Shown one piece after another: positions 18,698 through 26,983 of a DNA stretch of 48,664 nt (position 1 is its first letter; every line of letters starts with the position of its first letter). Location: contig CANGLU010000017.1 of NCBI GenBank assembly GCA_947455025.1, positions 1 through 48,664 on the forward strand. The letters run 5' to 3'. The notes below the pieces were generated by a model. That model ran no database searches. It saw only the letters and a list, made by a program, of their open reading frames with translations, and was not told the DNA's origin. Source of the DNA: Hyphomicrobiales bacterium. Its GTDB lineage: Bacteria > Pseudomonadota > Alphaproteobacteria > Rhizobiales > Beijerinckiaceae. The position numbers were made by a program, and so were the translations under genes.

Positions 18698-19426
18698 TCA
18701 GCGATGCGCACTCAGCAAGACATCTTTGGCCATGTTGACGCGGGTCGCGAGATACGTCGACCCCCCTTGATCGGGATGAAGTTTCTTCATGAGCGCCCGG
18801 TGCGCTTGTCGGATCTCTTCCTCGCCCGCGCCCATCTGAAGCCCCAAGACCTCGTAGGCTTCTTGTTCGGTCATCGCGGACGATCCCCCTTGGCCGGATT
18901 GCCGCGCGCGCGGGTCATCCTTGACTGTATCACGCCATCCGGTCGCCCGGCCGTAGAGATACGCTTGAAATAGGCGATGGCCTTCCGGATCGCGGGCGGC
19001 TAAATCGGCGCCAGCAACCTTTTGCTCCTCCTCCGACAGGCTCGAAAAGCCGCGACCGGCAAAGGGCCCGTCCAAGAAACGGCCATCCATATGGCCCTTT
19101 AAATCGGGATAGATTTCGGTGGCGGGCGTTTTTTGACGCGCTACCGTCTCCGAGGGACCGGACGGCATATACCAAGGCAAAATCGGAAGCCTTATTCCCC
19201 AAAGCCAACCGCCAATCCCTGCCAGCATCAAAGCGACATCGATCCGGCCTTTTAGGAGCAAGAGGGCGGCCACCGCAAAGGCTGCAATGCCGCCTGCCCT
19301 GCGTCCATAGCGGGCCAGAAGGGTCGGATCGGACTTGATGTACGATTTTCCGAGCCAGACGAGTAAAGCGATAGCGAGAATTCCGACGAGGACGGGCAAG
19401 GTTTGAGCTTCTCCAGCACTAAGCAA
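18698..19426 (-). CDS. Membrane-anchored J-domain protein
   Basis: A 242-residue DnaJ-class co-chaperone-like protein. The N-terminus has hydrophobic helices (VLVGILAIALLVWLG and further segments between about 45 and 80). A C-terminal J domain follows (about 185-242) with the HPD motif at H217-P218-D219. HPD stimulates Hsp70 ATPase activity in known members. The layout, membrane anchor first and J domain last, resembles TIM14/DjlA-like proteins. The client is unknown. Confidence 0.88.
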   Translation of the reverse strand: MLSAGEAQTLPVLVGILAIALLVWLGKSYIKSDPTLLARYGRRAGGIAAFAVAALLLLKGRIDVALMLAGIGGWLWGIRLPILPWYMPSGPSETVARQKTPATEIYPDLKGHMDGRFLDGPFAGRGFSSLSEEEQKVAGADLAARDPEGHRLFQAYLYGRATGWRDTVKDDPRARQSGQGGSSAMTEQEAYEVLGLQMGAGEEEIRQAHRALMKKLHPDQGGSTYLATRVNMAKDVLLSAHR

Positions 19427-19452
19427 TCGTTAGTTTCACGCCTTATGGCCGA

Positions 19453-19890
19453 TTATAGCAAGCCCAATTGGGCCAATTCGCGGCGGAGGCTTTCGGGCAT
19501 GTCCTGATCAAACGTGCCGATGGCGCTCAAATCGCGTCCGGCGGATGATGGCTCCAGATAGCGCCAGCCTTGAAACGGGCGGCACGGGCGCGGCTCGACC
19601 GGAACGACCGTTTGATCGAGCACGATGGCGCAGCGGCCAATGCCGTCGGATCCTGTCACCGCGCGCAAGTCGATGATCGCCTGACGGCAGGAAATCTGGC
19701 CTTTGATGACCCAATAAAGCGAGCCACCGTCTATAATTTCCGCGATGCGCTTGGGCATCATGCGGGTGACGTGGACCTGCTCATCGGGCAATTTACGCGC
19801 GCGGCGGGCGGCGGAATTCTCCGCAATCCAACCGGTTAAATCGGCAATGGACTCGCAGCCGACGCAAAGCTTGATGAGATGAAGGGCCAT
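19453..19890 (-). CDS. DUF1489 family protein
   Basis: A 145-residue soluble protein of unknown function. Its start MALHLIKLCVGCESIADL and the segments RMMPKRIAEIIDGGSLYWVIKG and RPFQGWRYL match the alphaproteobacterial DUF1489 family. No signal peptide or known catalytic motif. It lies 26 nt upstream of the J-domain gene on the same strand, so the two may be co-transcribed. Confidence 0.88.
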   Translation of the reverse strand: MALHLIKLCVGCESIADLTGWIAENSAARRARKLPDEQVHVTRMMPKRIAEIIDGGSLYWVIKGQISCRQAIIDLRAVTGSDGIGRCAIVLDQTVVPVEPRPCRPFQGWRYLEPSSAGRDLSAIGTFDQDMPESLRRELAQLGLL

Positions 19891-19954
19891 GGCGCGACCC
19901 TAGCCAAGCCGCGGCTTCAATTAAAGCGTTCTTGAAGGATCGATGTGGATAAGC

Positions 19955-20350
19955 CTATTTCGTCTCCACCGGCGCGCCGGCCTTTTTCCAGGCGGTAAAG
20001 CCGCCCTCCATATGGGCCACTGGCTTTAACCCCATCTCTTGCGCCGCTTTGGCCGCCAAAGCCGAACGCCAGCCGCCGCCGCAGAAAAACACGAATTGCT
20101 TGTCCTCTGCAAAAATCGGCTTGTGATAGGGGCTTTCCGGATCAATCCAGAACTCCAACATGCCGCGCGGGCAATGAAAGGCACCGGGCATTTTACCCTC
20201 GCGCTCCAATTCGCGCGGATCGCGCAAATCGACGAGCACCGTATCCTCGCGGCCAAGAAGGGCTTGCGTTTCCTCGACGCTCAATGTGCGGACAGCGCTA
20301 TTGGCCTCGGCGACCAGCGCTTTGTAGCCTTTGGTGATGGTTTGCGGCAT
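19955..20350 (-). CDS. Rhodanese-like sulfurtransferase domain protein
   Basis: A 131-residue single rhodanese domain. VLVDLRDPRELEREGKMPGAFHCPRG is the first conserved block. The active-site loop is C90-GGGWRS, holding the catalytic cysteine. FWIDPESPYHKPIF is typical of a subgroup of alphaproteobacterial stand-alone rhodaneses. It would transfer sulfane sulfur to a thiophilic acceptor; the true substrate is unknown. Cytosolic, as there is no signal peptide. Confidence 0.92.
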   Translation of the reverse strand: MPQTITKGYKALVAEANSAVRTLSVEETQALLGREDTVLVDLRDPRELEREGKMPGAFHCPRGMLEFWIDPESPYHKPIFAEDKQFVFFCGGGWRSALAAKAAQEMGLKPVAHMEGGFTAWKKAGAPVETK

Positions 20351-20422
20351 GAGATCAGGACCTCGTAAAGTGTAAAAAAGCTGATTGGCCTTTATAAAAT
20401 TGAACGCAGCAATTGAATAAGT

Positions 20423-20803
20423 TCACGCCCGTTCAAGCTGATAAGGTTTGACGAGACTATCCGCCGGAATGCCCCATTGATGGCTGATTTTATAGATCAT
20501 ATCGGTTGTCAAAGCCCGCTTTCGGCTGAGAATTTCTGAAGCGCGGGAGGCAGAACCTAAGAGGGTCGCTAGATCGGATTGCTTTAATCCTGCGACTTCC
20601 ATTTTGTACCGGATGGCCTCGACGGGATCTGCCGGTTCGATCGGCCAATGGCGGGATTCATAGACCTCGATGAGCGCCGACAATACATCGAACCGCTCGG
20701 CGGCTTCAGAGCCGGACTCGGGCTCATCGACAAAATAGTTCTCAATTTCGCTTAAGGCCCAATCATAATCGGCCTCGGAACGTAAAGCGCGAATATTTTT
20801 CAT
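20423..20803 (-). CDS. higA: HigA-type antitoxin with HTH domain (locus 1)
   Basis: A 126-residue antitoxin of the COG5499 family. An N-terminal helical segment binds the toxin in related systems. The C-terminal XRE-like helix-turn-helix (GLKQSDLATLLGSASRASEILSR, about 74-96) would bind the operator. It follows the toxin gene with a 4-nt overlap, the toxin-first order typical of hig loci. Likely autoregulates together with HigB through the palindrome at 21142-21156. Confidence 0.9.
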   Translation of the reverse strand: MKNIRALRSEADYDWALSEIENYFVDEPESGSEAAERFDVLSALIEVYESRHWPIEPADPVEAIRYKMEVAGLKQSDLATLLGSASRASEILSRKRALTTDMIYKISHQWGIPADSLVKPYQLERA

Positions 20804-21099
20804 TGAATCTTCTCCGGATTAACGCGGTCATAATCGCGATGGGTACCAATGAATTTTACCAAAACCCGCTTATATCGATAGGATATGTGGACAATCAGCC
20901 GGTATTTATTGCCGCCAATATCAAAAATAACCCGGTTATCGGCGATAAAATCGACCGTCGTTCCGAATATATCCTTAATGTCCTGCGGCCCGTCCCACAG
21001 GGCTTTATCAACCAGTCCGAACCAAGCCCGGAGCGGCATTTCCGATTGCGGATGACGCGCCCAAAACTCTCGAAGTGTCCGTTTGGCGATCACCTGCAT
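20800..21099 (-). CDS. higB: HigB-type mRNA interferase toxin (locus 1)
   Basis: A 99-residue toxin of the HigB family (RelE fold), which cuts mRNA on the ribosome in known members. MQVIAKRTLREFWARHP, VFDIGGNKYRLIVHISY and VLVKFIGTHRDYDRV are the family signature; the HRDYD C-terminal block includes the usual catalytic His. The length is normal and no frame damage is seen, so it may be functional. ATG at 21099. Confidence 0.92.
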   Translation of the reverse strand: MQVIAKRTLREFWARHPQSEMPLRAWFGLVDKALWDGPQDIKDIFGTTVDFIADNRVIFDIGGNKYRLIVHISYRYKRVLVKFIGTHRDYDRVNPEKIQ

Positions 21100-21141
21100 G
21101 GGATGAAAATCGCCGATTTTGAGCCTTCTGTCAAAGTATTT

Positions 21142-21156
21142 TTCCCATAATGGGAA
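21142..21156 (-). promoter_or_regulatory. Palindromic operator before higBA locus 1
   Basis: TTCCCATAATGGGAA is a perfect 7+1+7 palindrome centred about 50 bp before the higB start. A dyad here is the usual site for HigA autoregulation. I could not pick a convincing pair of promoter hexamers around it. Confidence 0.5.
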
Positions 21157-21190
21157 TTTTTATTGTTTGCCCGTCGTTGACGTTTCAATC

Positions 21191-22195
21191 CTAGAACTTC
21201 CCCTTTGATAGGCGAGCCACTTCACGGGCCACAAAATCAGACGAGACGCTCTCGATCTCGAACCGTTCAAAGAGTGTCGCCACGAGGGGGTGTAAATGTT
21301 GGGCTAGGCGCTGCTTCAAGTCGAGTACCGGTATCTCCGCCTCAAGGAGCACTTCGTCGCTTCGTGCCGGGCGTCCTTCTAGGAATAAGCCCGATAACGG
21401 ATTAGCCCAGCTCTTGAGTTGGCGACCACGGAGTCCGGCATAAAGAGCGCGCAAGCGAATGGTGATGGTGTTCGGATCATCCTTGGCCAAAAGATGCGCC
21501 ATATTTTCGGCGTGGAGCAGAACTTCACCGAGCCGCCATATTGGAAGCGTGTTGTCGAACACGGTACCCGCTTCGAATCCTTCCTGACCATCCTCTTGAT
21601 AGCCGCGCATTAAAAACATGCGCCCCGTAGGAACCGCGCGCCAGTAATCGCAATGGGCTGCATCCTCAAAGTTTCGATCAATAAGAGTCCCCGGACGCAA
21701 CCACGTCTCAATCGCGCCATCCACTTCCCGAGGGCGGAATTCTTCGCGCGTCATAACCATAAAAACCGGCCAACCCGTATAATTCGTTGTTGCTCGGCTT
21801 AGAATACCTTCCAACTCGTATAAACTAACGTGCTTTAAGTCGCCTTCAAGGCTGTAATCGACCCGGTAAAAACCATCCGGAAAGCGCGCAGGACTGTCCT
21901 TTGGCAGGTCTTTGACCAGCATTTGCCAACGCTCAAACGACTCGCGCAGGAAGCGTTCCTGCGCGCCCCCGGCGACTGGCTCATCAAGGAGGCCAACGAC
22001 CCGCAAGATGTCAAAGGCCTTGGCGAGTGAAAGCGTCGTCTCGCCGCGCTCAAAGGCTGCTATTGTCGGGAGACTCACACCCGCAAGGGCCGCGTGTTGC
22101 TTTTGAGTCATTCGTTCGAGTTTACGACGCTCTAGGGCCTCATCGACCACGCGTTGCCAGTTGAGAGGAGCTACTCCCCTAAAATTCTCAGACAT
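21191..22195 (-). CDS. HipB-like XRE regulator fused to an AlbA-type C-terminal domain
   Basis: A 334-residue protein, far longer than HipB (about 90). Residues 27-75 form an XRE helix-turn-helix (MTQKQHAALAGVSLPTIAAF). The remainder includes GRMFLMRGYQEDG, PIWRLGEVLLHAENMA and a C-terminus FERFEIESVSSDFVAREVARL. That pattern resembles the C-terminal part of AlbA_2/Schlafen-type DNA-binding regulators, from memory of the family. It overlaps the hipA end by 25 nt, so it is translationally coupled to the toxin and is the probable antitoxin. What the extra domain senses is unknown. Confidence 0.72.
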   Translation of the reverse strand: MSENFRGVAPLNWQRVVDEALERRKLERMTQKQHAALAGVSLPTIAAFERGETTLSLAKAFDILRVVGLLDEPVAGGAQERFLRESFERWQMLVKDLPKDSPARFPDGFYRVDYSLEGDLKHVSLYELEGILSRATTNYTGWPVFMVMTREEFRPREVDGAIETWLRPGTLIDRNFEDAAHCDYWRAVPTGRMFLMRGYQEDGQEGFEAGTVFDNTLPIWRLGEVLLHAENMAHLLAKDDPNTITIRLRALYAGLRGRQLKSWANPLSGLFLEGRPARSDEVLLEAEIPVLDLKQRLAQHLHPLVATLFERFEIESVSSDFVAREVARLSKGKF

Positions 22196-23337
22196 TGGGT
22201 CCTCACGATCTCCGCAAAGCGGTTTAGAAATCCATCCGGGGCTTCCGCCTCTGGCGGTGCGAGGGTTTTGGCGGCTTTCCGAGCCCGCCGATGCAAGGTT
22301 TCGAATGTTTGATCGATTGCCGCTTTTGTTAGTCCGATTGTGGCACCAAATTCCCGAAAGATGTCCCCATCGAGTTGATCGATAGGTCGCCGTTCGCCCA
22401 AAAGGCCCAGTCCAAAATGTATGTCGTAATCTGGGTAAAGCACCGTATTGACCACGTCATAGACAGGCGACAATCGAAATCCTGTCGGTGTTTCAAGCAG
22501 CGAAAAATTCTTAAGATGCGCGTCGCAATTGCCGATAAGCGCGTAGGCGATCAGCCGCATGTAGAAACGGTCGAGATCAATCACCGGGCGGGAGGAATGC
22601 TTTTTGATAAGCTCTGCAACCGTTTCATAGTCGCTGTCATATTTGCCGCCGTAATCGACGCCACGAGGCTTGATGAGGATTTGTGCAAAATCCTCTTGGC
22701 GATATTTCTCTCCTCGCGGCCCACGGTCAAAGCGGGTGACGATCAGCGCGGCTTCATTTTCGACGAGCCCCTGTGTGAAGCCGGTAACCTCCTCTTGGCC
22801 AAGAAGTGCGGTGATCCAAGTAAGGCTACGAAGCTCGTTCCGAACCAGTGTATCGATCGAGTTCGAATTGAACTTAGCGATATGGCTTGCAGGCTCGCTA
22901 CCGGTGGCAGGTCTATAACCCTTGCCGTCTTTGACGACGAGCAGCTTCTTTTGAACGCCGGAGATGGTGCGCCCAGGCGTCGGCGTGCCTTCGGCAATGA
23001 CGGGCAATTCCTCGCTTTCGCGCTCCGGCCGGACACCGACCGCGCCGATGCAATCCGCGCCGTAACGCAGGAGGAAACCAAAATCGTTTTCGGTTTTAAT
23101 ATTAGCCGCAAGCGCCTGCTTCTCGCGGAGCCAACCTTCGGAGGTCAGATGCTGGAAAAATGGATGAAGGCCGCTCTCCCAGTCATGATCCGTTTTCGTA
23201 ACGGGAAAACAGCAGGCTATGTCCTCTGACCAACCCTTTTGATAGCTAAAGCGAGACCCACCTGTTACCGTCTCTTCGAGGGTTCCAGCTAAGTTATCCT
23301 TGTAAAAGACCCGCGCTTGCCTCAAATAAGAAGCCAT
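22171..23337 (-). CDS. hipA: HipA-family serine/threonine kinase toxin
   Basis: A 388-residue HipA-family kinase; E. coli HipA phosphorylates GltX and triggers dormancy. Visible motifs: SGVQKK 126-131, HIAKF 152-156, the catalytic block GNCDAHLKNF 269-278 with D272 and N277, and SPVYDVV 290-296 with the metal-binding D294. All key residues appear intact. The gene precedes its putative antitoxin, the reverse of E. coli hipBA. The stretch upstream is extremely AT-rich and holds a likely promoter. Confidence 0.92.
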   Translation of the reverse strand: MASYLRQARVFYKDNLAGTLEETVTGGSRFSYQKGWSEDIACCFPVTKTDHDWESGLHPFFQHLTSEGWLREKQALAANIKTENDFGFLLRYGADCIGAVGVRPERESEELPVIAEGTPTPGRTISGVQKKLLVVKDGKGYRPATGSEPASHIAKFNSNSIDTLVRNELRSLTWITALLGQEEVTGFTQGLVENEAALIVTRFDRGPRGEKYRQEDFAQILIKPRGVDYGGKYDSDYETVAELIKKHSSRPVIDLDRFYMRLIAYALIGNCDAHLKNFSLLETPTGFRLSPVYDVVNTVLYPDYDIHFGLGLLGERRPIDQLDGDIFREFGATIGLTKAAIDQTFETLHRRARKAAKTLAPPEAEAPDGFLNRFAEIVRTQCLRILGE

Positions 23338-23673
23338 AACTTAATTTATCCGCTTTAAAATGATGCAACTAAGCAAAAATATATCAAGTCTTCATAATAA
23401 TTTATTTAACCAATAAAATCAAGTTATGTTTTTCTAAATTAATAAATTTATTAAATATTAAATTATAGCTTTATATTTAATACTAATATCCTCCATTCAT
23501 GAGGACAAATAAGCTATTTTTTAATTAATTATAGAAAAGCATTTCAAACTGCTTGTCTCTCGGCGTTTAAGCAAAACCGTATCGGACCATGGCGCCCTAC
23601 GACACCTTGGACTTTACCCGCCAATTGCGAAACCACCTTGCAACTTGGCGATCTTTCACGCGATACTCCCCCC
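23338..23673. other. AT-rich intergenic stretch
   Basis: 336 bp without a gene. From 23338 to about 23550 the sequence is mostly A and T, with many TTAAT, ATTTA and AATAA runs, in sharp contrast to flanking genes. Apart from the hipA promoter candidate I see no gene, RNA or terminator. The composition fits recent acquisition of the toxin-antitoxin block. Confidence 0.7.
23394..23422 (-). promoter_or_regulatory. Probable promoter of hipA
   Basis: On the minus strand TTGATT (23422-23417) and TATTAT (23399-23394) are exactly 17 bp apart, 57 bp before the hipA ATG. The region is so AT-rich that chance matches are likely. Confidence 0.4.
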
Positions 23674-24378
23674 ATGTCCAGTTTCTCGCTCCTTGATGTC
23701 TTCGCTTTTCTGACCTTTGTTGTCGCGTGGTTTTTGTACCACCGGATTGTTGAATCCGAGCGCGCGCGGGAGCAGAGTCTGAATGGTTTGATGGATCGCT
23801 ATCGCAAGCGCTGGATCGAGCGGTTGCATGAGCGCGAGGAGCGAATTTTTGACACGCAGGTGATGGCGGGCTTGCAAAATGGGACGGCGTTTTTTGCCTC
23901 CACCTCGCTGTTTGCATTTGGTGGCGCCTTGGCTCTGCTTCGCGCCGCCGATGATGTGATCAAGATTTTTGCCGATCTGCCCCTAGGCCTCGATACCAGC
24001 CGGGCGATGTGGGAAATCAAAGTGGCGGGCTTGGCGGTTATCTTCGTCTATGCCTTTTTCAAATTCGCTTGGTCCTATCGGCTCTTTAACTATGCGGCGA
24101 TTTTGATCGGGGCTTCGCCGAGCCATGAGCCGGAAAAAGCCCAGGAATCGGAGCGTCATTCGAAGGCCCTTGCGGCTGTTATCACCGATGCTGGCCGCCA
24201 ATTTAACCGGGGCCAACGCGCCTTTTTCTTTGCGCTGGCCTATGTGGGTTGGTTTGTATCCCCCATTGTCTTGATCCTGACAACGATTGCCTCTTTGGCA
24301 GCGATGTTACACCGGCAATTCCGTTCGGCTTCGCATGACGCGGTCAAAGAATTGGTCCGCTCGGAAAAATGGGATTGA
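23674..24378 (+). CDS. DUF599 domain membrane protein
   Basis: A 234-residue integral membrane protein. Hydrophobic segments lie at the N-terminus (LLDVFAFLTFVVAWFLY), around AFFASTSLFAFGGALALL, around VAGLAVIFVYAFFKFAW, and near FFALAYVGWFVSPIVLIL. This matches the four-helix DUF599 family of unknown function. The ATG at 23674 (MSSFSLL) was chosen because it directly precedes the first helix; an in-frame ATG lies 36 nt upstream. Confidence 0.88.
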   Translation: MSSFSLLDVFAFLTFVVAWFLYHRIVESERAREQSLNGLMDRYRKRWIERLHEREERIFDTQVMAGLQNGTAFFASTSLFAFGGALALLRAADDVIKIFADLPLGLDTSRAMWEIKVAGLAVIFVYAFFKFAWSYRLFNYAAILIGASPSHEPEKAQESERHSKALAAVITDAGRQFNRGQRAFFFALAYVGWFVSPIVLILTTIASLAAMLHRQFRSASHDAVKELVRSEKWD

Positions 24379-24424
24379 ACGACGCGTCATTGACGCCTTG
24401 GCATTGAATGCGCGATGTCGAGGC

Positions 24425-24697
24425 ATGAATGATTCAGCTGTACCACCCACCCTTCGTGAAACGCTCATCGCACTTGCCACTGCGCGGGGGAATGACAAGT
24501 CCTATTGTCCATCCGAAGCCGCGCGTTTGATGGGGGGACCCCATCCCGACGGATGGGGCCCGATGATGCAACCCATTCGCAAAGAGGCGGTGGCGTTAGC
24601 CATTGAAGGGCGGCTCGTGATTTACCGCAAAGGTCGGCCGGTTGATCCACTCGATTTCAAAGGGGTTTATCGCTTGGGTCTGCCAAGGCTCGATTAA
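24425..24697 (+). CDS. DUF3253 family protein (winged-helix-like)
   Basis: A 90-residue protein with the pattern LRETLIALATARG...CPSEAARLMGG...MQPIRKEAVALAIEGRLVIYRKGRPVDP. This is the DUF3253 family, predicted to have a winged-helix fold. The CPSEAAR block and the RLVIYRKG wing are its clearest features. Function unknown. It follows the DUF599 gene by 46 nt on the same strand. Confidence 0.85.
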   Translation: MNDSAVPPTLRETLIALATARGNDKSYCPSEAARLMGGPHPDGWGPMMQPIRKEAVALAIEGRLVIYRKGRPVDPLDFKGVYRLGLPRLD

Positions 24698-24701
24698 CTT
24701 T

Positions 24702-25496
24702 TTAAGGAGCGGGAAAAAAATCATCCGAATAGCCGGCTAGGCGTGCGGCCAATAGGCCAATCCATTCCCGGAACATTTTATCAAACCTGAAAAGATGCGC
24801 CGACATTTCGGTATCTGTTCCAGTATCCTCATAACCCGGTGCGGTTGTCCAACCGACCGGATAGGCCTCAATGTTCCATCCTGCTTTACGAAAGAGTCCG
24901 ATGGAACGTGGCATATGCCAGGCAGAGGTAACAAGAAGCCAATGTTCCGATGGTTTTGGATCAAGCATCGCTTTGGTGAATACCGCATTCTCGCGTGTGT
25001 TGCGCGATTGGCGCTCATAGATCACGCGATCACCGGCTAGGCCTAAGGAGGCACTATGCCGATCGAGAATATCGGCTTCGGTAATTGGGCGACCCAGTAG
25101 CGCACCATAACCACCTGTGAAGACAAGTTTGGCGGAAGGATAACGCCGTGCCAAATCGGCCATCGCTACGATGCGATTAGCGGTCGAATTGAGCGAGAGG
25201 CTGTCCCATGCTGCCGACGAGCCAATATTAATGCTTCCGCCTAAAATGATAATGCCGTCGACGGGTTGGCCATCATCATGCCAAGGCGGAAACCGTAACT
25301 CAAGCGTGCGGGCAGACCACTCGTCAATCGGTAAAAAGCCAATGGCCAGAAAAGCCAAAAGGCTGGGAATGAGAAACACGCGTCCCTTTCGCGCATACCC
25401 AAACACGCTCAGGCCTGTACCAAGCGCCATCATCAACATTAAAAAATTGCTGGGGCAAAAGACAAACCAAAGAAGTTTCGACACGATAAAATACAT
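24702..25496 (-). CDS. YdcF/ElyC family (DUF218) membrane protein
   Basis: A 264-residue protein with two N-terminal helices (LLWFVFCPSNFLMLMMALG and FLIPSLLAFLAIGFL) followed by a periplasmic DUF218 domain. IILGGSIN, KLVFTGGYGAL, SRNTRENAVFTKAML and WLLVTSAWHMPRS are the family blocks. The E. coli relative ElyC affects envelope and peptidoglycan homeostasis; the exact activity here is unknown. Convergent with the DUF3253 gene, with only 4 nt between stops. Confidence 0.9.
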   Translation of the reverse strand: MYFIVSKLLWFVFCPSNFLMLMMALGTGLSVFGYARKGRVFLIPSLLAFLAIGFLPIDEWSARTLELRFPPWHDDGQPVDGIIILGGSINIGSSAAWDSLSLNSTANRIVAMADLARRYPSAKLVFTGGYGALLGRPITEADILDRHSASLGLAGDRVIYERQSRNTRENAVFTKAMLDPKPSEHWLLVTSAWHMPRSIGLFRKAGWNIEAYPVGWTTAPGYEDTGTDTEMSAHLFRFDKMFREWIGLLAARLAGYSDDFFPAP

Positions 25497-25640
25497 ACGA
25501 AATCATCCGGTTAGAACGGTTTACTCAGATTGTGAATCAATAGCATGATCGCGCTTTATGCCTAGCCCGAAACTGAACCTTTCCGAATTCAGAAAAATCG
25601 TTCAGTGTATGGGGACGTCAACCCTGAAAGTGGAACCCTT

Positions 25641-26687
25641 ATGTCCAATCACACCAAAGCGGTCATCATTCACTCGGCGCATGATTTGAGGATTGGTGAT
25701 GTGCCTTTGCTCGATCCGGGCCCCGGCGAAGTGGCCGTATCGGTTACACGCGGCGGCATTTGTGGTTCGGACCTCCATTATTATCACGATGGAGGCTTTG
25801 GCACCGTGCGTCTTAAAGAGCCTATGGTGTTGGGCCATGAAATTGCCGGAACGGTGACGGCCATTGGTGCGGGGGTGACATCGGTGCAGCCAGGCGATCG
25901 GGTTGCGGTTAATCCGAGCCTGCCTTGCGGCACCTGCCGGTTCTGCCTCGAAGGTCAGCCTATTCACTGCCTGCAGATGCGCTTTTATGGCTCGGCAATG
26001 CGGTTTCCCCATGTTCAAGGCGGGTTTCGCGAAAAGCTCGTCTGTACGGCGGCGCAGGCGGTACCGACCGGTAATTCAACGCCTCCCGATATTGCGGCCT
26101 TCGCCGAACCTTTGGCCGTTTGCCTGCATGCGATTCGTCGCGCGGGACCGATTGCGGGGCGTCGTGTGCTTGTGACCGGATGCGGACCGATTGGGGCGCT
26201 GACCATTCTGGCGGCGCGGCATGCGGGGGCGCGGGAAATCGTGGTGACCGATATTGCCGCTCCGGCATTGGCGATTGCGATGAAAATCGGCGCGGATGCG
26301 GCGCTTAATACCAAGGACGCGCCCGACTCGCTGGAGCCGTACAAAGCCGACAAGGGCTATTTCGATGTCGCTTTTGAGGCGTCCGGCAATGGGCGGGCTT
26401 TGGCCGATGCGATTGCCTGCGTGATGCCGAGGGGGCGGATTGTGCAGATCGGCATGGGCGGCGAAGTGGCGGTTCCTTTGAATTTAGTGGCGTCCAAAGA
26501 GCTTGAACTGGCCGGAACCTTCCGATTCTTTGAAGAATTTAACTGGGCGGTCGAGCTTTTGGCCAAGCGGGCGGTGGATGTGACCCCGCTTTTGAGCGCG
26601 ACGATTCACTATACCAACCCGCGCTCCGCCTTCGAATTGGCGTCTGATCGGACTAAAGCGATGAAGGTGCAGCTCGCTTTCGATTAA
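25641..26687 (+). CDS. Zinc-dependent alcohol dehydrogenase, L-idonate 5-dehydrogenase-like
   Basis: A 348-residue medium-chain dehydrogenase. GGICGSDLHYYHDGG includes the catalytic-zinc cysteine, GHEIAGTV the next ligand, and CGTCRFCLEGQPIHC the four-cysteine structural zinc site. GCGPIGALTILAARHAG is the nucleotide-binding loop. The sequence reads most like L-idonate 5-dehydrogenase, which oxidises L-idonate to 5-ketogluconate; other polyols are possible. I chose the ATG at 25641 (MSNHTKAV) over the in-frame one 36 nt upstream. No other sugar-acid genes lie nearby. Confidence 0.85.
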   Translation: MSNHTKAVIIHSAHDLRIGDVPLLDPGPGEVAVSVTRGGICGSDLHYYHDGGFGTVRLKEPMVLGHEIAGTVTAIGAGVTSVQPGDRVAVNPSLPCGTCRFCLEGQPIHCLQMRFYGSAMRFPHVQGGFREKLVCTAAQAVPTGNSTPPDIAAFAEPLAVCLHAIRRAGPIAGRRVLVTGCGPIGALTILAARHAGAREIVVTDIAAPALAIAMKIGADAALNTKDAPDSLEPYKADKGYFDVAFEASGNGRALADAIACVMPRGRIVQIGMGGEVAVPLNLVASKELELAGTFRFFEEFNWAVELLAKRAVDVTPLLSATIHYTNPRSAFELASDRTKAMKVQLAFD

Positions 26688-26983
26688 AACCGCGCGGTTT
26701 ACCCTTTAAAAATCCGGCCTGATTTTATCAAAATACGACATTTGACGTATGAATAGGCAATTGGATCACTTTAAACGGTAAAAAAAGTGATTCTTTAGCT
26801 TGTTTCTTTCGCGCGCTTCGGCAACGATAGAGCATAGGGTGCCAGTCGCACCCTTTGGGAGGATGCCGGTAAGGTTCAATGGTCTTGAGGCCATGGGCAG
26901 GATCGGCGTCATGGAAACAGAGATATGGCAATGGGTCACCGATTCACTGAATCGGAGGGCCGACACCAAAAAAGGGGATCGCC

